Part shown: one piece after another, positions 1 to 12,672 of the stretch
Position numbering within the stretch: position 1 is the stretch's first letter
Layout of the letters: each line of letters begins with the position of its first letter
NCBI GenBank assembly: GCA_035771165.1
Contig: JAWNZC010000467.1
Span: forward strand, 1,374,501 to 1,438,500
From: Paragorgia papillata
Taxonomy: Eukaryota; Cnidaria; Anthozoa; Scleralcyonacea; Coralliidae
Length of the DNA stretch: 64,000 bases
Reading direction: 5' to 3'
The notes under the pieces: generated by a model
What the model was told of the DNA's origin: nothing
The model's database searches: none
What the model saw: only the letters and a program-made list of their open reading frames with translations
Translations under genes and position numbers: made by a program

Positions 1-124
1 ACTTCCGGGGCTTCAATGGGACAGCACAGGCTTCTTGATATTGCCATTTTGAACATTGAGCGTGAAATTACAAATGTAATAATATACATGAAAAAATATC
101 TCGACTGTGATTGGCTGATTCCAG

Positions 125-235
125 TGCAGTTAATCCCAAACAACAGTGCAGAATTGTGTTATCACAGTGCAAAAATCTGTTATCACAGTGCAAAAATCTG
201 TAATCATAGTGCAAAAATCTGTTATCACTAAGAAC
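125..235. repeat. 19-bp tandem repeat
   Basis: About four copies of a unit close to CACAGTGCAAAAATCTGTTAT lie in tandem with small substitutions. The open frames across it come from the repeat. The stretch from 240 to 536 holds no gene I can support. Confidence 0.8.
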
Positions 236-536
236 CAATCAAATTGATTGTACAGCGGATTTTTCCCGACACAAAACAAACAAAGATGGCGGCCAAGATT
301 CGGCGGTTTTGGGGATAATTTGTTCAAATTTGAAACTAGTTATGCTTTAATATTGCCAAGTGAAGTACCTACAAGAAGACCAGAAGCTTCTTTATGCCTC
401 GAGTAAACTTTTTCAAGTAATAAAGGAAGCGAAGCGTTTTTTAACAAATAAATATGCGAGGAGTGGACGGCTAAACACGTGCGTTAAAATATTAGTACAG
501 TTGTTTTGAACATTTTTTCATGTATATTATTAATAA

Positions 537-700
537 GTAATAGCATGGTTTCTCGTGCAATTTGGGAAAACATGCACTCGTGAGTTTTTCAAATACTTCA
601 AATAGCACTCGTCCTTCGGACTCGTGCTATTTTGACAGTATTTGAAAAAACTCCCTCGTGCATGTTTTTATCCAAATTGCACTCGAAACCATGCTATTAC
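537..700. repeat. long imperfect hairpin element
   Basis: GTAATAGCATGGTTTC at the left end is mirrored by the complementary GAAACCATGCTATTAC at the right end. The arms continue inward through CGTGCAATTTGG and CATGCACTCGTGAG, and the loop contains TCCTTCGGACTCGTGC. There is no coding content. It resembles several other hairpins in this window that begin with TAATA or ATAA-type ends and have CG-containing arms. From 700 to 1100 I see nothing else beyond AT-rich DNA. Confidence 0.75.
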
Positions 701-1106
701 CTATACTAATTATGAAAAATAACATAACTAATATAATTAATGCCTTTGCTAACCATTCTCATAACCGCGCTCGTTTCCTTCTTGTTTGAACTATAAATCT
801 AAGTACAATAATGTGGTCTGCCATGTCCATATGAATAATAATATTGTATTCGTACTCCTTGTGGCTTGTTCTAGTTGTGTCAAAATATTAAATGTATAAA
901 TACAGTATACCTTAAGAAAGTTGAAGAATCCATCAAAAAACTTGAATACTACTCTTAGCTAGCTTGATTTTTTACAGTTATGAGTTTGGCGGCGGGCGCC
1001 GGGCGGGCGGGCGCGGGCAGAAGAGTTTTCGTGGTCTGGGGCCTGGGGACGACTCGGTCAAAATATGGTGGACCCCCCCAGGTCTTCTGAAATCAATATG
1101 CTCGTG

Positions 1107-1312
1107 TTGGTTGGTTAGTTGGTTGTTCAGTTGGTTGGTTGGTCGGTCAGTTGGTTGGTCAGTTAGTTTATTGATTGGTTGGTTGGTCAGTTAGTTGGTT
1201 GGTTGGTTGGTCAGATAGTAGTTGGTTAGTTGGTTGGTTGGTCAGTTGGTAGGTTGGATGGTTGGTCAGTTGGTCAGTTGGTTGGTTGGTCAGTTAGTTG
1301 GTTGGTTCGCTC
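1107..1312. repeat. GGTT/GGTC microsatellite
   Basis: Degenerate tetranucleotide array of GGTT units interrupted by GGTCAGTT. The apparent W-, S- and V-rich reading frames are produced by the repeat. Confidence 0.9.
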
Positions 1313-1474
1313 AGTACCTGCATCAAAATTCCTTCCTTTGGCCAAGCATTGCCATGTTCAGTTACAATGGCCTGGGAGGCCATGCTGATGTCTTTGTCAA
1401 AGAAAGTTGTTATGGGCCAGACCTTAAAGAAAATTAGTGCAGATTAGACTACGACAATATTACATAATCCTTTG

Positions 1475-1900
1475 TGACATCATCACATGACATCATCATC
1501 ATGACATCACCATCATGACATAATGGTGAGACCATTGTGATATTATCATGACATCATCATCATGATATCATCGTGACATCATCGTTGTGACATCATCCTT
1601 GTGACATCATCGTGACATCATCCTTGTGACATCATTGTGACATCATCCTCGTGACATCACCCTTGTGACATCATCATCGTGACATCCTGGTGACATCATC
1701 ATCGTGATATTCTTGTGACATCATCCTCGTGATATCATCTGGGACATCATCCTCGTGACATCATCCTTGTGACATCATCATCGTGACATCCTTGACATCA
1801 TCATCGTGACATCATCATCATGACATCATCCTTGTGACATCATCATCGCATCATTGTGACATCATCACCATGCCGTGATCATTGTGACAATATGACATCC
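1475..1900. repeat. GACATCATC-type minisatellite
   Basis: Irregular array of GTGACATCATC and variants (CATCATGACATC, CTTGTGACATCATC). Unit length varies between about 9 and 15 bp. From 1900 to 2400 there is nothing I recognise. Confidence 0.85.
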
Positions 1901-2407
1901 TGACATCGTTGACTTGTTACTGTGATCATTATTGTCATCCTCAATATATATGAAGTTGCCGTGGGTACCTTTAGCGATAATGCAACGCTCACTACCCTTG
2001 TGGAAGTTTGAGCTGTCTGGGCCCATGCGCACTTCACGCTATCTGAATGTACTTCACGGATGCTGTCCCACATGCGGTTGTCACCGACGATCGCATGTGT
2101 ATAAGTAATTGATGAAATTCATTCAGATTGTTACAAGCTACTACAGCGAAACACGTGTCTGTAGATAAATATATATATTATTGTTCCAAGCTACACTGAT
2201 GAGCTGTTGTACAGCGAAACACCGTGTCTGTAGCTTCTGGTCTAACCAAGGTTTGATATGATACTCCACTAAGAAAATGAACTTACTCGAGGTAATTCTT
2301 GTTTAAAAATATCAATGCCTGATGCGCCAGCAACCTTGTCTTTTGGACCACCCTGAGAGCTTTCAACAACATGGTCTTTCACATGATTCTTCCTAAAAAA
2401 ATACCAA

Positions 2408-2690
2408 AAATCCATATTGTGATGATGATCACGACAGTTGCAATGGTGATAATAATGATAATTAATGGTGAGGGTGGTGGTGGTGATGGTGGTGGTGGTG
2501 ATGATGATGGTGATGATGATGGTGATGATGGTGGCGATAATGATGATGATGGTGGCGATGATGATGGTGATGATGGTGGTGATGATCATGGTGATGTCAT
2601 GGTGATGATGTCATCATGATGATGGTGATGGCGATGTCACGACAATGATGGTGATATTGTGTTGTTGATGATGATGATGACGATGCCATG
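2408..2690. repeat. GAT/GGT trinucleotide array
   Basis: Degenerate GATGATGGTGATGATGG array. All reading frames through it translate to low-complexity D/G, M/V or T/I runs. Confidence 0.9.
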
Positions 2691-2992
2691 TCTCAGTGCT
2701 TACCATGTAACAGTCAGTTGTGTAAAGGTCTTCAGTTTGCTATGACTTTGTCATGTAGTGCACTTGAATCTGCCTTGCATGGCAGACATCTGATTAAAAC
2801 AAGAAAAATAATTGGCAAACACAAAGCAAGTGAAGAGCGCAAACCATGTGACATAGCACCCCACTCTATTTGAGCATGCAATAGAACTATACCGCTGGCC
2901 AGCAGTATTCTCCCTATTAACTTTGATTAATTATAATCACATAATAAAATAAATACATGCAGTTTCAATTTAAAAATTGCAACATTAAAAAC

Positions 2993-3425
2993 AACCATCA
3001 TCATTATCACCACCGTTACCACCACCACCATCATCACCACCATTACCACCACCACCACCACCATCATCATCATCACCATTACCACCACCACCATCATCAC
3101 CACCATTACGACCACCACCATCATTATCACCACCATTACCATCACCACCATCATGACCACCATCATCATCATCAACACTACCACCATTATCACCACTACT
3201 ACCATCATCAACATCACCTCCATCATCACCATTACCACCAACATCACCACCACCATCATCACCACCACCATTGTCACCATCATCACCACAATTATCATCA
3301 CCACCACCATTATCACTACCACCATCACCACTACCATCATCACCACTACCACCATCACCACTACTACCATCACCACCACCACCACTGCTACCATCACCAC
3401 CACCATTACTACCATCACCACTAAT
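2993..3425. repeat. CAC/CAT trinucleotide array
   Basis: Compound (CAC)n(CAT)n array with occasional TAC units. It gives His-rich, Thr/Ile-rich and Val/Met-rich open frames on the two strands. I do not consider any of these a gene. Confidence 0.92.
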
Positions 3426-3639
3426 GTAAAACTGTCACAATTTTCCCCCACAGCTCTGACCTTCCTTCACCAGCACCATGACAAGATTCACATTGGTTGT
3501 CTTCATTAAACTAATTTTTATTATAGCCACAACCTTGGCATGGAGTATATTTGGACGGAAAAAAACACAAATGATATGAGTTGTTACGTATACATGTACT
3601 GTACATTTGGTATGTTTGCTAGTCTCACTAGTCTCATTA

Positions 3640-5215
3640 GCCATTAGGTCATCAGAAGGTTACATGTTGTACACATATGTAACCTTCACTCACCATCTGA
3701 GTTCTTGTAGCTCAATGGTTAGAGTGTTTCACTGGTCATCAGAACGTTACAGGTTGTACACATATGTAACCTTCACTCACCATCTGAGTTCTTGTAGCTC
3801 AAATTGGTTGGAGTGTTTAACTGGTCATTTGAAGGTTACATGTTGTACACATATGTAACCTTCTCTCACCATCTGAGTTCTTGTTCGCTAAATAGTTAGA
3901 GTGTCTCACTGGTCATTAGAAGGTTACAGGTTGTACACATAATTATGTAACCTTCTCTCACCATCTGAGTTCTTGTTAGCTCAATAGTTACAGTGTCTCA
4001 TTGGTCATTAGAAGGTTACATGTTGTACACAACATATGTAACCTTCACTCACCATCTGAGTTCTTGTAGCTCAATAGTTAGAGTGTCTCACTGGTCATTA
4101 GAAGGTTACAGGTTGTACACATATGTAACCTTCACTCACCATCTGAGTTCTTGTAGCTCAATGGTTAGAGTGTCTCACTGGTCATCAGAAGGTTACAGGT
4201 TGTACACATATGTAACCTTCACTCACCATCTGAGTTCTTGTAGCTCAATGGTTAGAGTGTCTCACTGGTCATCAGAAGGTTACAGGTTGTACACATATGT
4301 AACCTTCACTCACCATCTGAGTTCTTGCAGCTCAATGGTTAGAGTGTCTCACTGGTCATTAGAAGGTTACAGGTTGTACACATATGTAACCTTCTCTCAC
4401 CATCTGAGTTCTTGTTAGCTCAATAGTTAGAGTGTCTCACTGGACATTAGAAGGTTACAGGGTTCATCTGAGTTCTTGTTAGAAGGTTACAGGGTTCATC
4501 TGAGTTCTTGGGCCATCTGAGTTCTTGTTAGCTCAATAGTTAGGGTGTCTCACTGGACATTAGAAGGTTACAGGTTGTACACATATGTAACCTTCTCTCA
4601 CCATCTGAGTTCTTGTTAGCTCAATAGTTAGAGTGTCTCACTGGTCATTAGAAGCTTACAGGTTGTACACATATGTAACCTTCACTCACCATCTGAGTTC
4701 TTGTTAGCTCAATAGTTAGAGTGTCTCACTGGTCATTAGAAGGTTACAGGTTGTACACATATGTAACCTTCACTCACCATCTGAGTTCTTGTAGCTCAAA
4801 TTGGTTGGAGTGTTTAACTGGTCATTTGAAGGTTACATGTTGTACACATATGTAACCTTCTCTCACCATCTGAGTTCTTGTTAGCTCAATAGTTAGAGTG
4901 TCTCACTGGTCATTAGAAGGTTACAGGTTGTACACATATGTAACCTTCACTCACCATCTGAGTTCTTGTAGCTCAAATTGGTTGGAGTGTTTAACTGGTC
5001 ATTTGAAGGTTACATGTTGTACACATACAGTATGTAACCTTCTCTCACCATCTGAGTTCTTGCTAGCTCAATAGTTAGAGTGTCTCACTGGTCATTAGAA
5101 GGTTACAGGTTGTACACATATGTAACCTTCACTCACCATCTGAGTTCTTGTTAGCTCAATGGATAGAGTGTCTCACTGGTCATCAGAATGTTGCAGGTTG
5201 AATCCCTGTCTCAGG
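3640..5215. repeat. Tandem array of about 87-bp tRNA-like (SINE-derived) units
   Basis: Around 15-18 units of about 87 bp repeat TAGCTCAATGGTTAGAGTG, TCTCACTGGTCAT, GAAGGTTACAGGTTGTACAC and ATATGTAACCTTCACTCACC. The TAGCTCAATGG segment fits a polymerase III A box. The last unit (5150-5215) reads GCAGGTTGAATCCCTG, close to a B box (GGTTCGANTCC); inside the array that segment has become GGTTACAGGTTGTACAC. This suggests a tRNA-derived SINE fragment that was amplified as a satellite. Each unit also holds the near-palindrome AGGTTAC...GTAACCT. Some units are truncated or fused, for example around 4440-4520. The long open frames are a by-product of the 87-bp period, a multiple of three. Confidence 0.85.
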
Positions 5216-5387
5216 ACTTAGAAACATTTTCTCTGTACATGTACTGTATTTGAGGTTGACGAATGTCTACCAAAGTTGTCACTTACCCATCCTCTGCCCA
5301 AACATGTTTTACACTGATGGAACCCTCCTCCATAACATGTACTGTATGGCACTGCTTGAGAACGAAAAATAGGTTAGTTGCATTCAG

Positions 5388-5493
5388 AAAGAGGGAAAGT
5401 GGGAGGGAGGGAGCAAGGGAAGGAGGGAGGGAGGGAGGGAAGGAAGGAGGGAGGGAGGGAAGGAAGAAAGGAGGGAAGGCGGGGGAGGGAGGA

Positions 5494-5524
<31 letters not shown>

Positions 5525-5528
5525 CAAA
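5388..5528. repeat. GGGA/GGCA purine-rich microsatellite
   Basis: GGGAGGGAGGGA and GGAAGGAGGGAGG units grade into a (GGCA)n run at 5493-5525. This is a strand-asymmetric purine tract. From 5530 to 6000 I see no gene. Confidence 0.9.
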
Positions 5529-6004
5529 CAAGCTAAGCTAGCTAGTGGGTTAGATAATATAAGCAGTAAACAGGCTATATACCTTGACAGATGCTGTATG
5601 TGGCACTTCAACTCGAGTATCGCCCTCAGAAAATGTTTTTGATGGTTTTCGAACCATGACATTCCATGGGCCAGGAGCAGGGCCATTGTGCGGTCCATCA
5701 ACAATTTCGCCTAAATAAAAAAAACAAAATCTCAAAATAGGATCTTCTAGATATGTTTACTGGATATCAAAAAAATAACTGAAATTTTTTGCTCTATTAA
5801 AGTTGTGTTGTTTGGGTTTCAGGTTAACAGCACAGGCAAACAATGTGTGAAATATACTCCGTTTTAAAAGCAAAGAAACTGGGGGTGTGATGAGGCACAA
5901 TACTGACCTGTGTATGGCTCAACTTGCTAGGACGTTGATCGAGATTCAGTGAAGGTTGATAACTTGTACTGTTTAATATAATGATATTTATTAGTAAGGA
6001 TAGC

Positions 6005-7240
6005 CAAATTATCATAACCATCATCATCACCACAACTACCATCACCACCATCCTTATCACCATTACAACTACCAACACTACCACAATCATCTACCATCAA
6101 CATTTCTTCACTACTATCATCACCATCACAACTACCATCATCACCACCATCATCATCACTATCACCACCACCATCATCATCACCACTACCACCACCACAA
6201 TTACTATCACAACTATCACCACCACCATCATCACCACCATCACCACCACTACCACCACAATTACTATCACAAATATCACCACCACCATCATCACCACTAC
6301 TACCATCACCACCACCATCATCACCACCTACACAATTACCATCACAAGCATCATCACCACCATCATCACCACCATCATCACCACCATCATTATCACCACC
6401 ACAATTACCATCACAACTAACACCACCATTACCACCACCACCATCACCACCACAACTACCACAACTCCACCACCACCATCACCACTATAACTACCATCAC
6501 GACTATCACCACCATCACAACCACCACAACTCCACCCTACCACAACTACCATCACAACTATCACCACCATCACAACCACCACAACTACCATCACAACCAT
6601 CACAATTCCACCACCACCATCACAACTATCACCACCATCACAACCACCACAACTCCACCACAACTATCACCACCATCACCACCACCACAACTACCATCAC
6701 AACTCCACCACCACCATCACAACTATCACAACCATCACAACTCCACCACAACTACCACCACCACAACTACCATCACAACTCCACCATCACCATCATAACT
6801 ACCATCACAACTATCACCACCACCACCACCACAACTACCATCACCACCACAACTACCATCACAACTATCACCACCATCACAAATACCATCACAACCACTA
6901 CAACCCCACCACCACCATCACCACCACAACTACCATCACAACTATCACCACCATCACATAACTATCATCATCACCACCACCTCCACCATGACTTATCACC
7001 ACCATCATTATCATCATCACCACCACCATCACCACTATGAAAATTCAATTCACCACCATCCTTGTCACCATCACTACAACCACCACCACTATCACCATCA
7101 CCATCACCACCACCATAAACATCACTATCACCATGGCCATTACCTTTATCATTACAGTCACTATCATCATCATCACTACCATCATTACCACCACTACAAG
7201 CACTGCCATTACCACCCCTATCACTAAAATCACCATCATC
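6005..7240. repeat. 1.2-kb ACC/ATC/ACA trinucleotide array
   Basis: Long compound array of ACC, ATC and ACA triplets with sub-blocks such as ACCACAACTACCATCACAAC repeated at 6420-6960. Translations are Thr/Ile, His/Tyr or Val/Met/Gly low complexity on both strands. From 7240 to 8580 there is unique AT-rich sequence with no gene I can support. Confidence 0.92.
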
Positions 7241-8589
7241 AACTAACAGTTGGTAATCTGGAATAAAATCCTTTATCATCCATTGTTACTCACATGATAA
7301 GCACTCAAAGGCTTTATATCATGTAGCTTCGCATGTAGCAACAATTTGCTGCAACAAAGTCTTGCAAAGAGTCCTTCGCTTCCTCTGCAGTGATAGAAGC
7401 AGCCCTGAAATATTGCAATTATTAATTCTTTGAAAGTTTTCATGGTGATGAAGTAATATAGATAAGTTTTGTGGGAAACACCACAGATAGGCCGATTAAT
7501 AAATATTTTACGTGGTAGGCTGAGTCTAGGTTTTATATCGTTTTTTGTTTTTTTTTACCTTTTACCTTTACGTGTCACACTCTTAGCCTACTCAGCAGAC
7601 ATCTCAAATCAGAAAGCGCAGGCTCAAGTCAGTGCACATTTAACCGTCTTGATCAAGACGAACTGATTATAAACGATTTATATGATAAATTTATTGAATT
7701 TTAATACTGAAAAGTACTAGAAATACATATATATGTATGTATATTAATGTTAATATTAGAGATTATGCAAGTACAGTATCTCATGACTTGTTCATCTTGC
7801 TGTATGTTACCAAAACAGTTGCCTGCTGTTTCTTTACAATGACACGGAGCTTCTAAATAAGTTTACTAATAATGAGATAAAATCAAAATGCTGTTCTTGT
7901 TTATTCAAATCAGTCACCTACCAGGTCACTGCTTGGAAAACTGATCGAAAGCTATCCTTATCTATTTTTATTACCCTTGCCAGGTAGACATTACAACTAC
8001 CAAATAGACATAATTACATACTGCAGGCCCAACACACTTAAGACAAAAAAATAGAAGAGCAAAAAATAATTCTGTCATTCTCATGGCAGCAGAAGGATGC
8101 TGTTGTTGATGGCCATCCTCTAGGTTGAACCTTCTTGAGAAGACCCAAGTAAATACACAATTACCAGACATTCAGAGCACCTGGTACAGCACTGAGTCAT
8201 CCTGTACATACAGTGCTATTAAAATGTTACTAATTCGTATCCAGTGATTAAAAAACAAGAGAGTGGTATGACAAGGAGGTGATTGTAATCCAAAGCCAAA
8301 TGAAAGATTTGAGCAAATTACAAGCTACCAAGAACGAGCATAGTTTTAACCACAAAAGCACAAGAAACAGCTGCAAAGGAGAGAAGCTTTGTCCACCATA
8401 TGTATTGATTTATAGAAAGTAAACAAAGATATTTATAACTCATTCACTCCGTTTTATCAACTAAAATGATTTCTCTAAACCTACTTTGTTTGTAAACTGC
8501 TTGCTTGAATCTTTTTCTTTTTCCCGTCTGTTTCATCACTTCGATCGCGATTCATTTCATAATTTATATTCAAGTGGTGTCTGAAGCAG

Positions 8590-9848
8590 CATGTCATCAT
8601 CATCATGGCGGTAGAAGTTAGATGGGATGACTCTCTGGGACCTTTTCCGAAGGCTGCGCCAATTGACGTATTGAACCTTACTGCGCATCCCACAACCTTT
8701 GGAAATGGCAGTGGACCAACACCGCGGAAAAACGTCTGCGCATGCGCGTGTACTAGAAAAAATGGCGGGGAATTTAAATCCCATCTTCGTAAACAGAAAC
8801 ATGGCTTTTAATTATTCAAGGTAAGTGAAACAAACAAAAAAATACACTAGACGGGTAGTTTGGACATTAATAAAAAGTTTTCTAACATTTAAAATCTAAA
8901 AAGAAACAGAATTTAAATTAAAAATTGTCGTTTTAGACTGGGAGGCGTGCGAACATTTCTTGAAAAATTGTCGAATACCGAACTTAAGACACAAGAGTTA
9001 AGCAAACTATCAAAGAGTTAAGCATTTGCACACGCTTAAATTGTAGAGTAAATCATTACCCTTAAATATAGTCAACGCAAAAATTATGCATGCTACGCAA
9101 AAAAAGTTATCCAACAAAACACAAGGCAAACGCTTGCATAGTCAAAAAGTTTGTATCAAAACATTTCGTAAAACATAAAAGAACACACACTGGAGCAACT
9201 GTTTCGATGGCACCCAAGCAGAATCTGGAAAATCTTCTTGCTTGGATAAAGGCTCGAATAAGCCAGACAATAAATTTGTGTACAGTCACCTTTGTGAAGT
9301 ATCTTCCTTGAATTGAAAGTGATGAATGATTCTATTAAATTCAAAATGTAAATATATGTAAATATGTAAAGTATAATATTGAAGAAAATCGTTATTAAAT
9401 ATCAATCCTAAAAGGTTTGGAATACAAACCTACCTCTTTAGAATCAATGCAGACCTTTTTTGTCCTCCGATCGCAAAAAATTGTGCTTTAAACTTTCCCA
9501 AAGTCACACACAAACCGAGTAAACTTCCTCAACCGCCATCTTTGAGAACAAATTTGACGACTGCAATGTGCTCGAATCACGCGCATGCGCAGGACGTTTT
9601 TCCGCGGTGTTCTGTGGACCATATATTGAGGATTTTATTTGGGGTGGTCGGAGGGAACGGGGAGGACAGAAAAGCCATCGCTTTTCAGGTTAGGGTTAGG
9701 GGTTCATTTAGGGGGACTACTGGTTAGGGTTAGGGGGTGTTGGGTTTTGTTTTCATTAAAAACCATACTTTACAAGGCTACATCTTCGGAAAAGGTCCCA
9801 CAGAGTCATCCCATCTAACCTCTTCCCATCATGGCGGCATTGTCATGA
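8590..9848. mobile_element. Inverted-repeat element, about 1.26 kb
   Basis: The arms match in inverted orientation. GGTTAGATGGGATGACTC and GGACCTTTTCCGAAG near the left end (about 8618-8655) are mirrored at about 9785-9830. Further in, CCGCGGAAAAACGTC followed by GCGCATGCGCGTG (about 8721-8752) is mirrored at about 9578-9612. The exact termini and target duplication are unclear. The interior has only short frames; one at 9090-9311 contains HKRTHTG, like a C2H2 zinc-finger linker, without the finger cysteines. This is probably a non-autonomous DNA transposon. Confidence 0.65.
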
Positions 9849-10029
9849 CCATTTTCCAGCCAAAATTTAATATCTAACTGTTCCAGTGCACACAATCATA
9901 CATCAAAAGAATCACTGCATATTTCAAAAATAATATCTCCTTTTACCATGTTATCCGAACTATTTTCCATCCTTAAATCTCAAGAGAACGCCAGTCGCAA
10001 GGTTCCAAAACAAGGCCACGGTGTTCCAA

Positions 10030-10240
10030 AAACATCACATGACACCCCCGTTAATTTATGTTAATTATGTTAATCACATTTTAATCACTCGTGGGGGAGT
10101 TAAAAAGTGGTTAGTTAATCACCCGACTAATCACCCTTTATACAACGCAATTTTGCTGGATGATTAACTAATCATGATTAAGAAGTTAATCACTGGTTAA
10201 CTCTTAATTATGATTAAAGTTAATTACTTTTTTATACAAC
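10030..10240. repeat. TTAATCAC-rich inverted-repeat patch
   Basis: Short motifs TTAATCAC and GATTAACTAATC recur in both orientations and can fold into a hairpin centred near 10120. This is probably a decayed MITE. Confidence 0.5.
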
Positions 10241-10308
10241 CGGTCCCATATTTAACCGGTCCCATATTGTTGTGATATACGAAACTTCGATCAGGGGCCG
10301 GTTGCAAC

Positions 10309-10696
10309 CTCGTACCCAGGGCCATTTGTAGGGAACTGGGCCAAGATGGCGGGAACAAATGGCCCTGGTGGAGGCTAGGCTATCTCAGCCTCTGATTGGT
10401 CAAGACCTTATGGCGTAAATCAGACGGTTTGATTTTGTATTTTTTTTTTAAAAATTGTATTTGGACCTTGTCGGTTGTTCCTGCCCACGGCACGGGAAAT
10501 TATATTTCAAACCATGCAATAATTAGCTGTAATTAGGTATAATTACTGTGTCAAGGACTGAGTTCTAGTTATCAAAATGCGCAATATACTGCGCATTTTG
10601 AGCTAGCCTCCACCAGGGCCATTTGTTCCCGCCATTTTGTTTTTGGCCGCCATCTTGGCCCAGCCCCTACAAATGGCCCTGGGGACGAGGTTGGGG
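10309..10696. mobile_element. MITE, family 1 copy A
   Basis: The ends are CAACCTCGTACCCAGGG and, inverted, CCTGGGGACGAGGTTG. The subterminal parts CAAATGGCCCTGG and GGCCAAGATGGCGGG also mirror each other. A second copy lies at 48971-49337. There is no coding capacity. The right end abuts the next TIR element. Confidence 0.85.
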
Positions 10697-12137
10697 CACT
10701 GATCTCAAATAATATACTCATTATACTGGATAGAGCATCTATTGGTTCGCGCCTTGCAAAAATTGAAGTCGGAAGTGAGACTAAAAATCTCGCGGCGGCC
10801 ATATCCGGTGGGACCCACTTCGTAGTTATATCACTATTGCTGAATCATAGTTTTCGCTTTAAATCATCGGATTTTTAACGAAAACCAGCTAAATTTTACA
10901 TTCTTAACAAGAAAGTGTACCTGTCGCTATGGGAGAACTTAAAAGTAGCTGGGATCATGGAAATCAGCCGAAATTTCACGATTTTACTGAACGAAAATCA
11001 GCACCGGCCACCAGTCACAATTTGAAGAATTATTAAAGGACTAAAGTAAGGAACAAATAACATCTTGTATTCACTTTAGCAGTTTGACAGTGACTTTATG
11101 ACAAAGTAACAATATTACCGTTTCTATATCCGTCTTTTTCAACGTATATTGGATCAGACGATCTGAGGGTTTTATACAACTGAAGATGTTTATTGGAAGT
11201 TTGTAGTTATACTTTATTTATTAAACAGGCAAATTTAAAGCATTTAACTCACTGTTTTACTATTATTGATGAAGTCGGATGAAGTCCTGTTACTATAATA
11301 TTGACGAAGATAATTCCTGCTCACCTAGCATTTATCAATTTATGGTGTACATTTTCAATATTTGTAATACATTAATTGTCCATTTGCCTATTGGCTAATA
11401 TTTTACATGTTACCTGTGTGTTCTTGCTTTATTTTACCCTGTCTATATATATATATTATATCTGTGATGAACTCATGGCTGCCTAGGCTTGCTGGAGAGA
11501 CTTGCCAAGGGTTTTCTATTTGACAATTGCAAAGTCAAATTGTCTGGTATTTGAAAGAGTTATAGAATCATCTGAGATTGAAGTAAAATTATAATAAAGG
11601 GGCATGGTTTGGCCAGCTCTGATTTACACACAGAAATAATTATTTATTGGTTATAATCTACTATATTCTTTTATATTTTATATACTTCAGTGTACTGACA
11701 CTACTGTACTTTGTGTAGACTTATATTTGAAACAGATAATAAGTCATGAGCTTTTTTCTAAAAATAATAAACAAAGAGAAGGATGATTCCAAACTATTAT
11801 TTACTACAGAAGTGTTTTCATTTCAAGATATTTTTGAAAAAGTTTCAATCTTTACTACATTTATCATACCTCGATATCTTGCATCATACAACTTTTTAGC
11901 TTTCATACCCATCTATATGTCTTTTCCTTATTAGATCCACACAACTTTTTTATGCAGAAATTATGACACTAGCTGATCATGCAGTCATTAATTTTTTTTT
12001 TGAGATGAGTGATCATAACAATGCATATAGATGTTTATAAGATTTTAGTTTAATTGAAGCTAGTGTAAGCTGCTCTGGATAGTACAAACAATTTTATTGA
12101 AATTAATTTAAGTTTTCTCTAATACAGTACAAAGGCA

Positions 12138-12362
12138 ATGCCGCAAAGGACTAAAATGTCAAAAAATTTTAAAATACTATCTAGCGCCAGTGGTGGCTGG
12201 AGCACTGGCACATTCTTCACAGACCTTGATAACCATATGATAGATTCTCCTGTTGATGAAAATCATGTTTTTGCTCTTATCAAGTCCATTGCAAAAAGCT
12301 ACAGCAAAATTCGTTTTTACCATCTTGGAAAGGAAACCACAGCTAACCTTTCTGGTACATAA
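12138..12362 (+). pseudogene. Possible transposon-ORF relic, unrecognised
   Basis: A 74-residue frame starts at an ATG just after a plausible acceptor (AATACAG at 12121-12127). It contains a non-repetitive stretch around ALIKSIAKSYSKIRFYHLGK and stops at 12360-12362. Immediately downstream another frame reads RKKLNKLVLFQHQ. Composition looks like genuine protein sequence rather than random translation, and it sits inside the 10.7-14.3 kb TIR element. I do not recognise the family. It could equally be a 3' exon of a degraded transposon gene or chance. Confidence 0.3.
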
Positions 12363-12481
12363 ATAAGAAAAAAATTGAATAAGCTTGTCCTCTTCCAGCA
12401 TCAGTAAGAATCAAAACAAAACTAATCTGTACATGTAAACAAAAAAGGAAAGTAAACTACAGGTAACTGTATTTATTATAA

Positions 12482-12672
12482 GTAATAACATGACTTGAGG
12501 GAAATTTAATCGCTAATTTCCCAAAAAGACATGTTATTAGTTTGTAATATTATGATCACCGAGGAAAACTTTGAGAATCTTGCCAACAGGAAATTTACAC
12601 GGTTGATCAGAGAAGTTGAATCTAATTTTCCCGTGCATGTTGATGAGGGAAAATATATGCAAGCGGGAAATT
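12482..12672. repeat. Hairpin-headed interspersed repeat, copy 1
   Basis: It begins with a hairpin between AGTAATAACATGACTTGAG and ACATGTTATTAG. It continues with TTTGTAATATTATGATC and GAGGAAAACTTTGAGAATCT. The same sequence recurs at about 56965-57263. Downstream, 12650-12800 holds direct and inverted copies of AAAGATTTCTTTGTCTTC and CCCTCATCAACATGCA. 12800-14100 is AT-rich with imperfect internal repeats (GTTACTACAGGAGGAAACC occurs twice). Confidence 0.7.

Noticed and set aside
2927..3451. Val/Met-rich and His-rich frames that look like membrane or metal-binding proteins
   Set aside because: They are direct translations of a CAC/CAT trinucleotide array.
3607..4418. Open frames of 83 and 141 residues with repeated motifs
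   Set aside because: Produced by the 87-bp satellite, whose period is divisible by three.
3640..5215. CRISPR-like array (regular repeat with spacers)
   Set aside because: Adjacent units are similar along their whole length, so there are no unique spacers, and the context is eukaryotic.
5981..6663. Thr/Ile-rich frame of 169 residues and a Gly/Val-rich frame on the other strand
   Set aside because: Trinucleotide repeat translation, with no start context or domain.
9090..9311. Possible C2H2 zinc-finger gene (HKRTHTG)
   Set aside because: Only one linker-like heptad, with no Cys pair before it and no second finger; could be a relic or chance.
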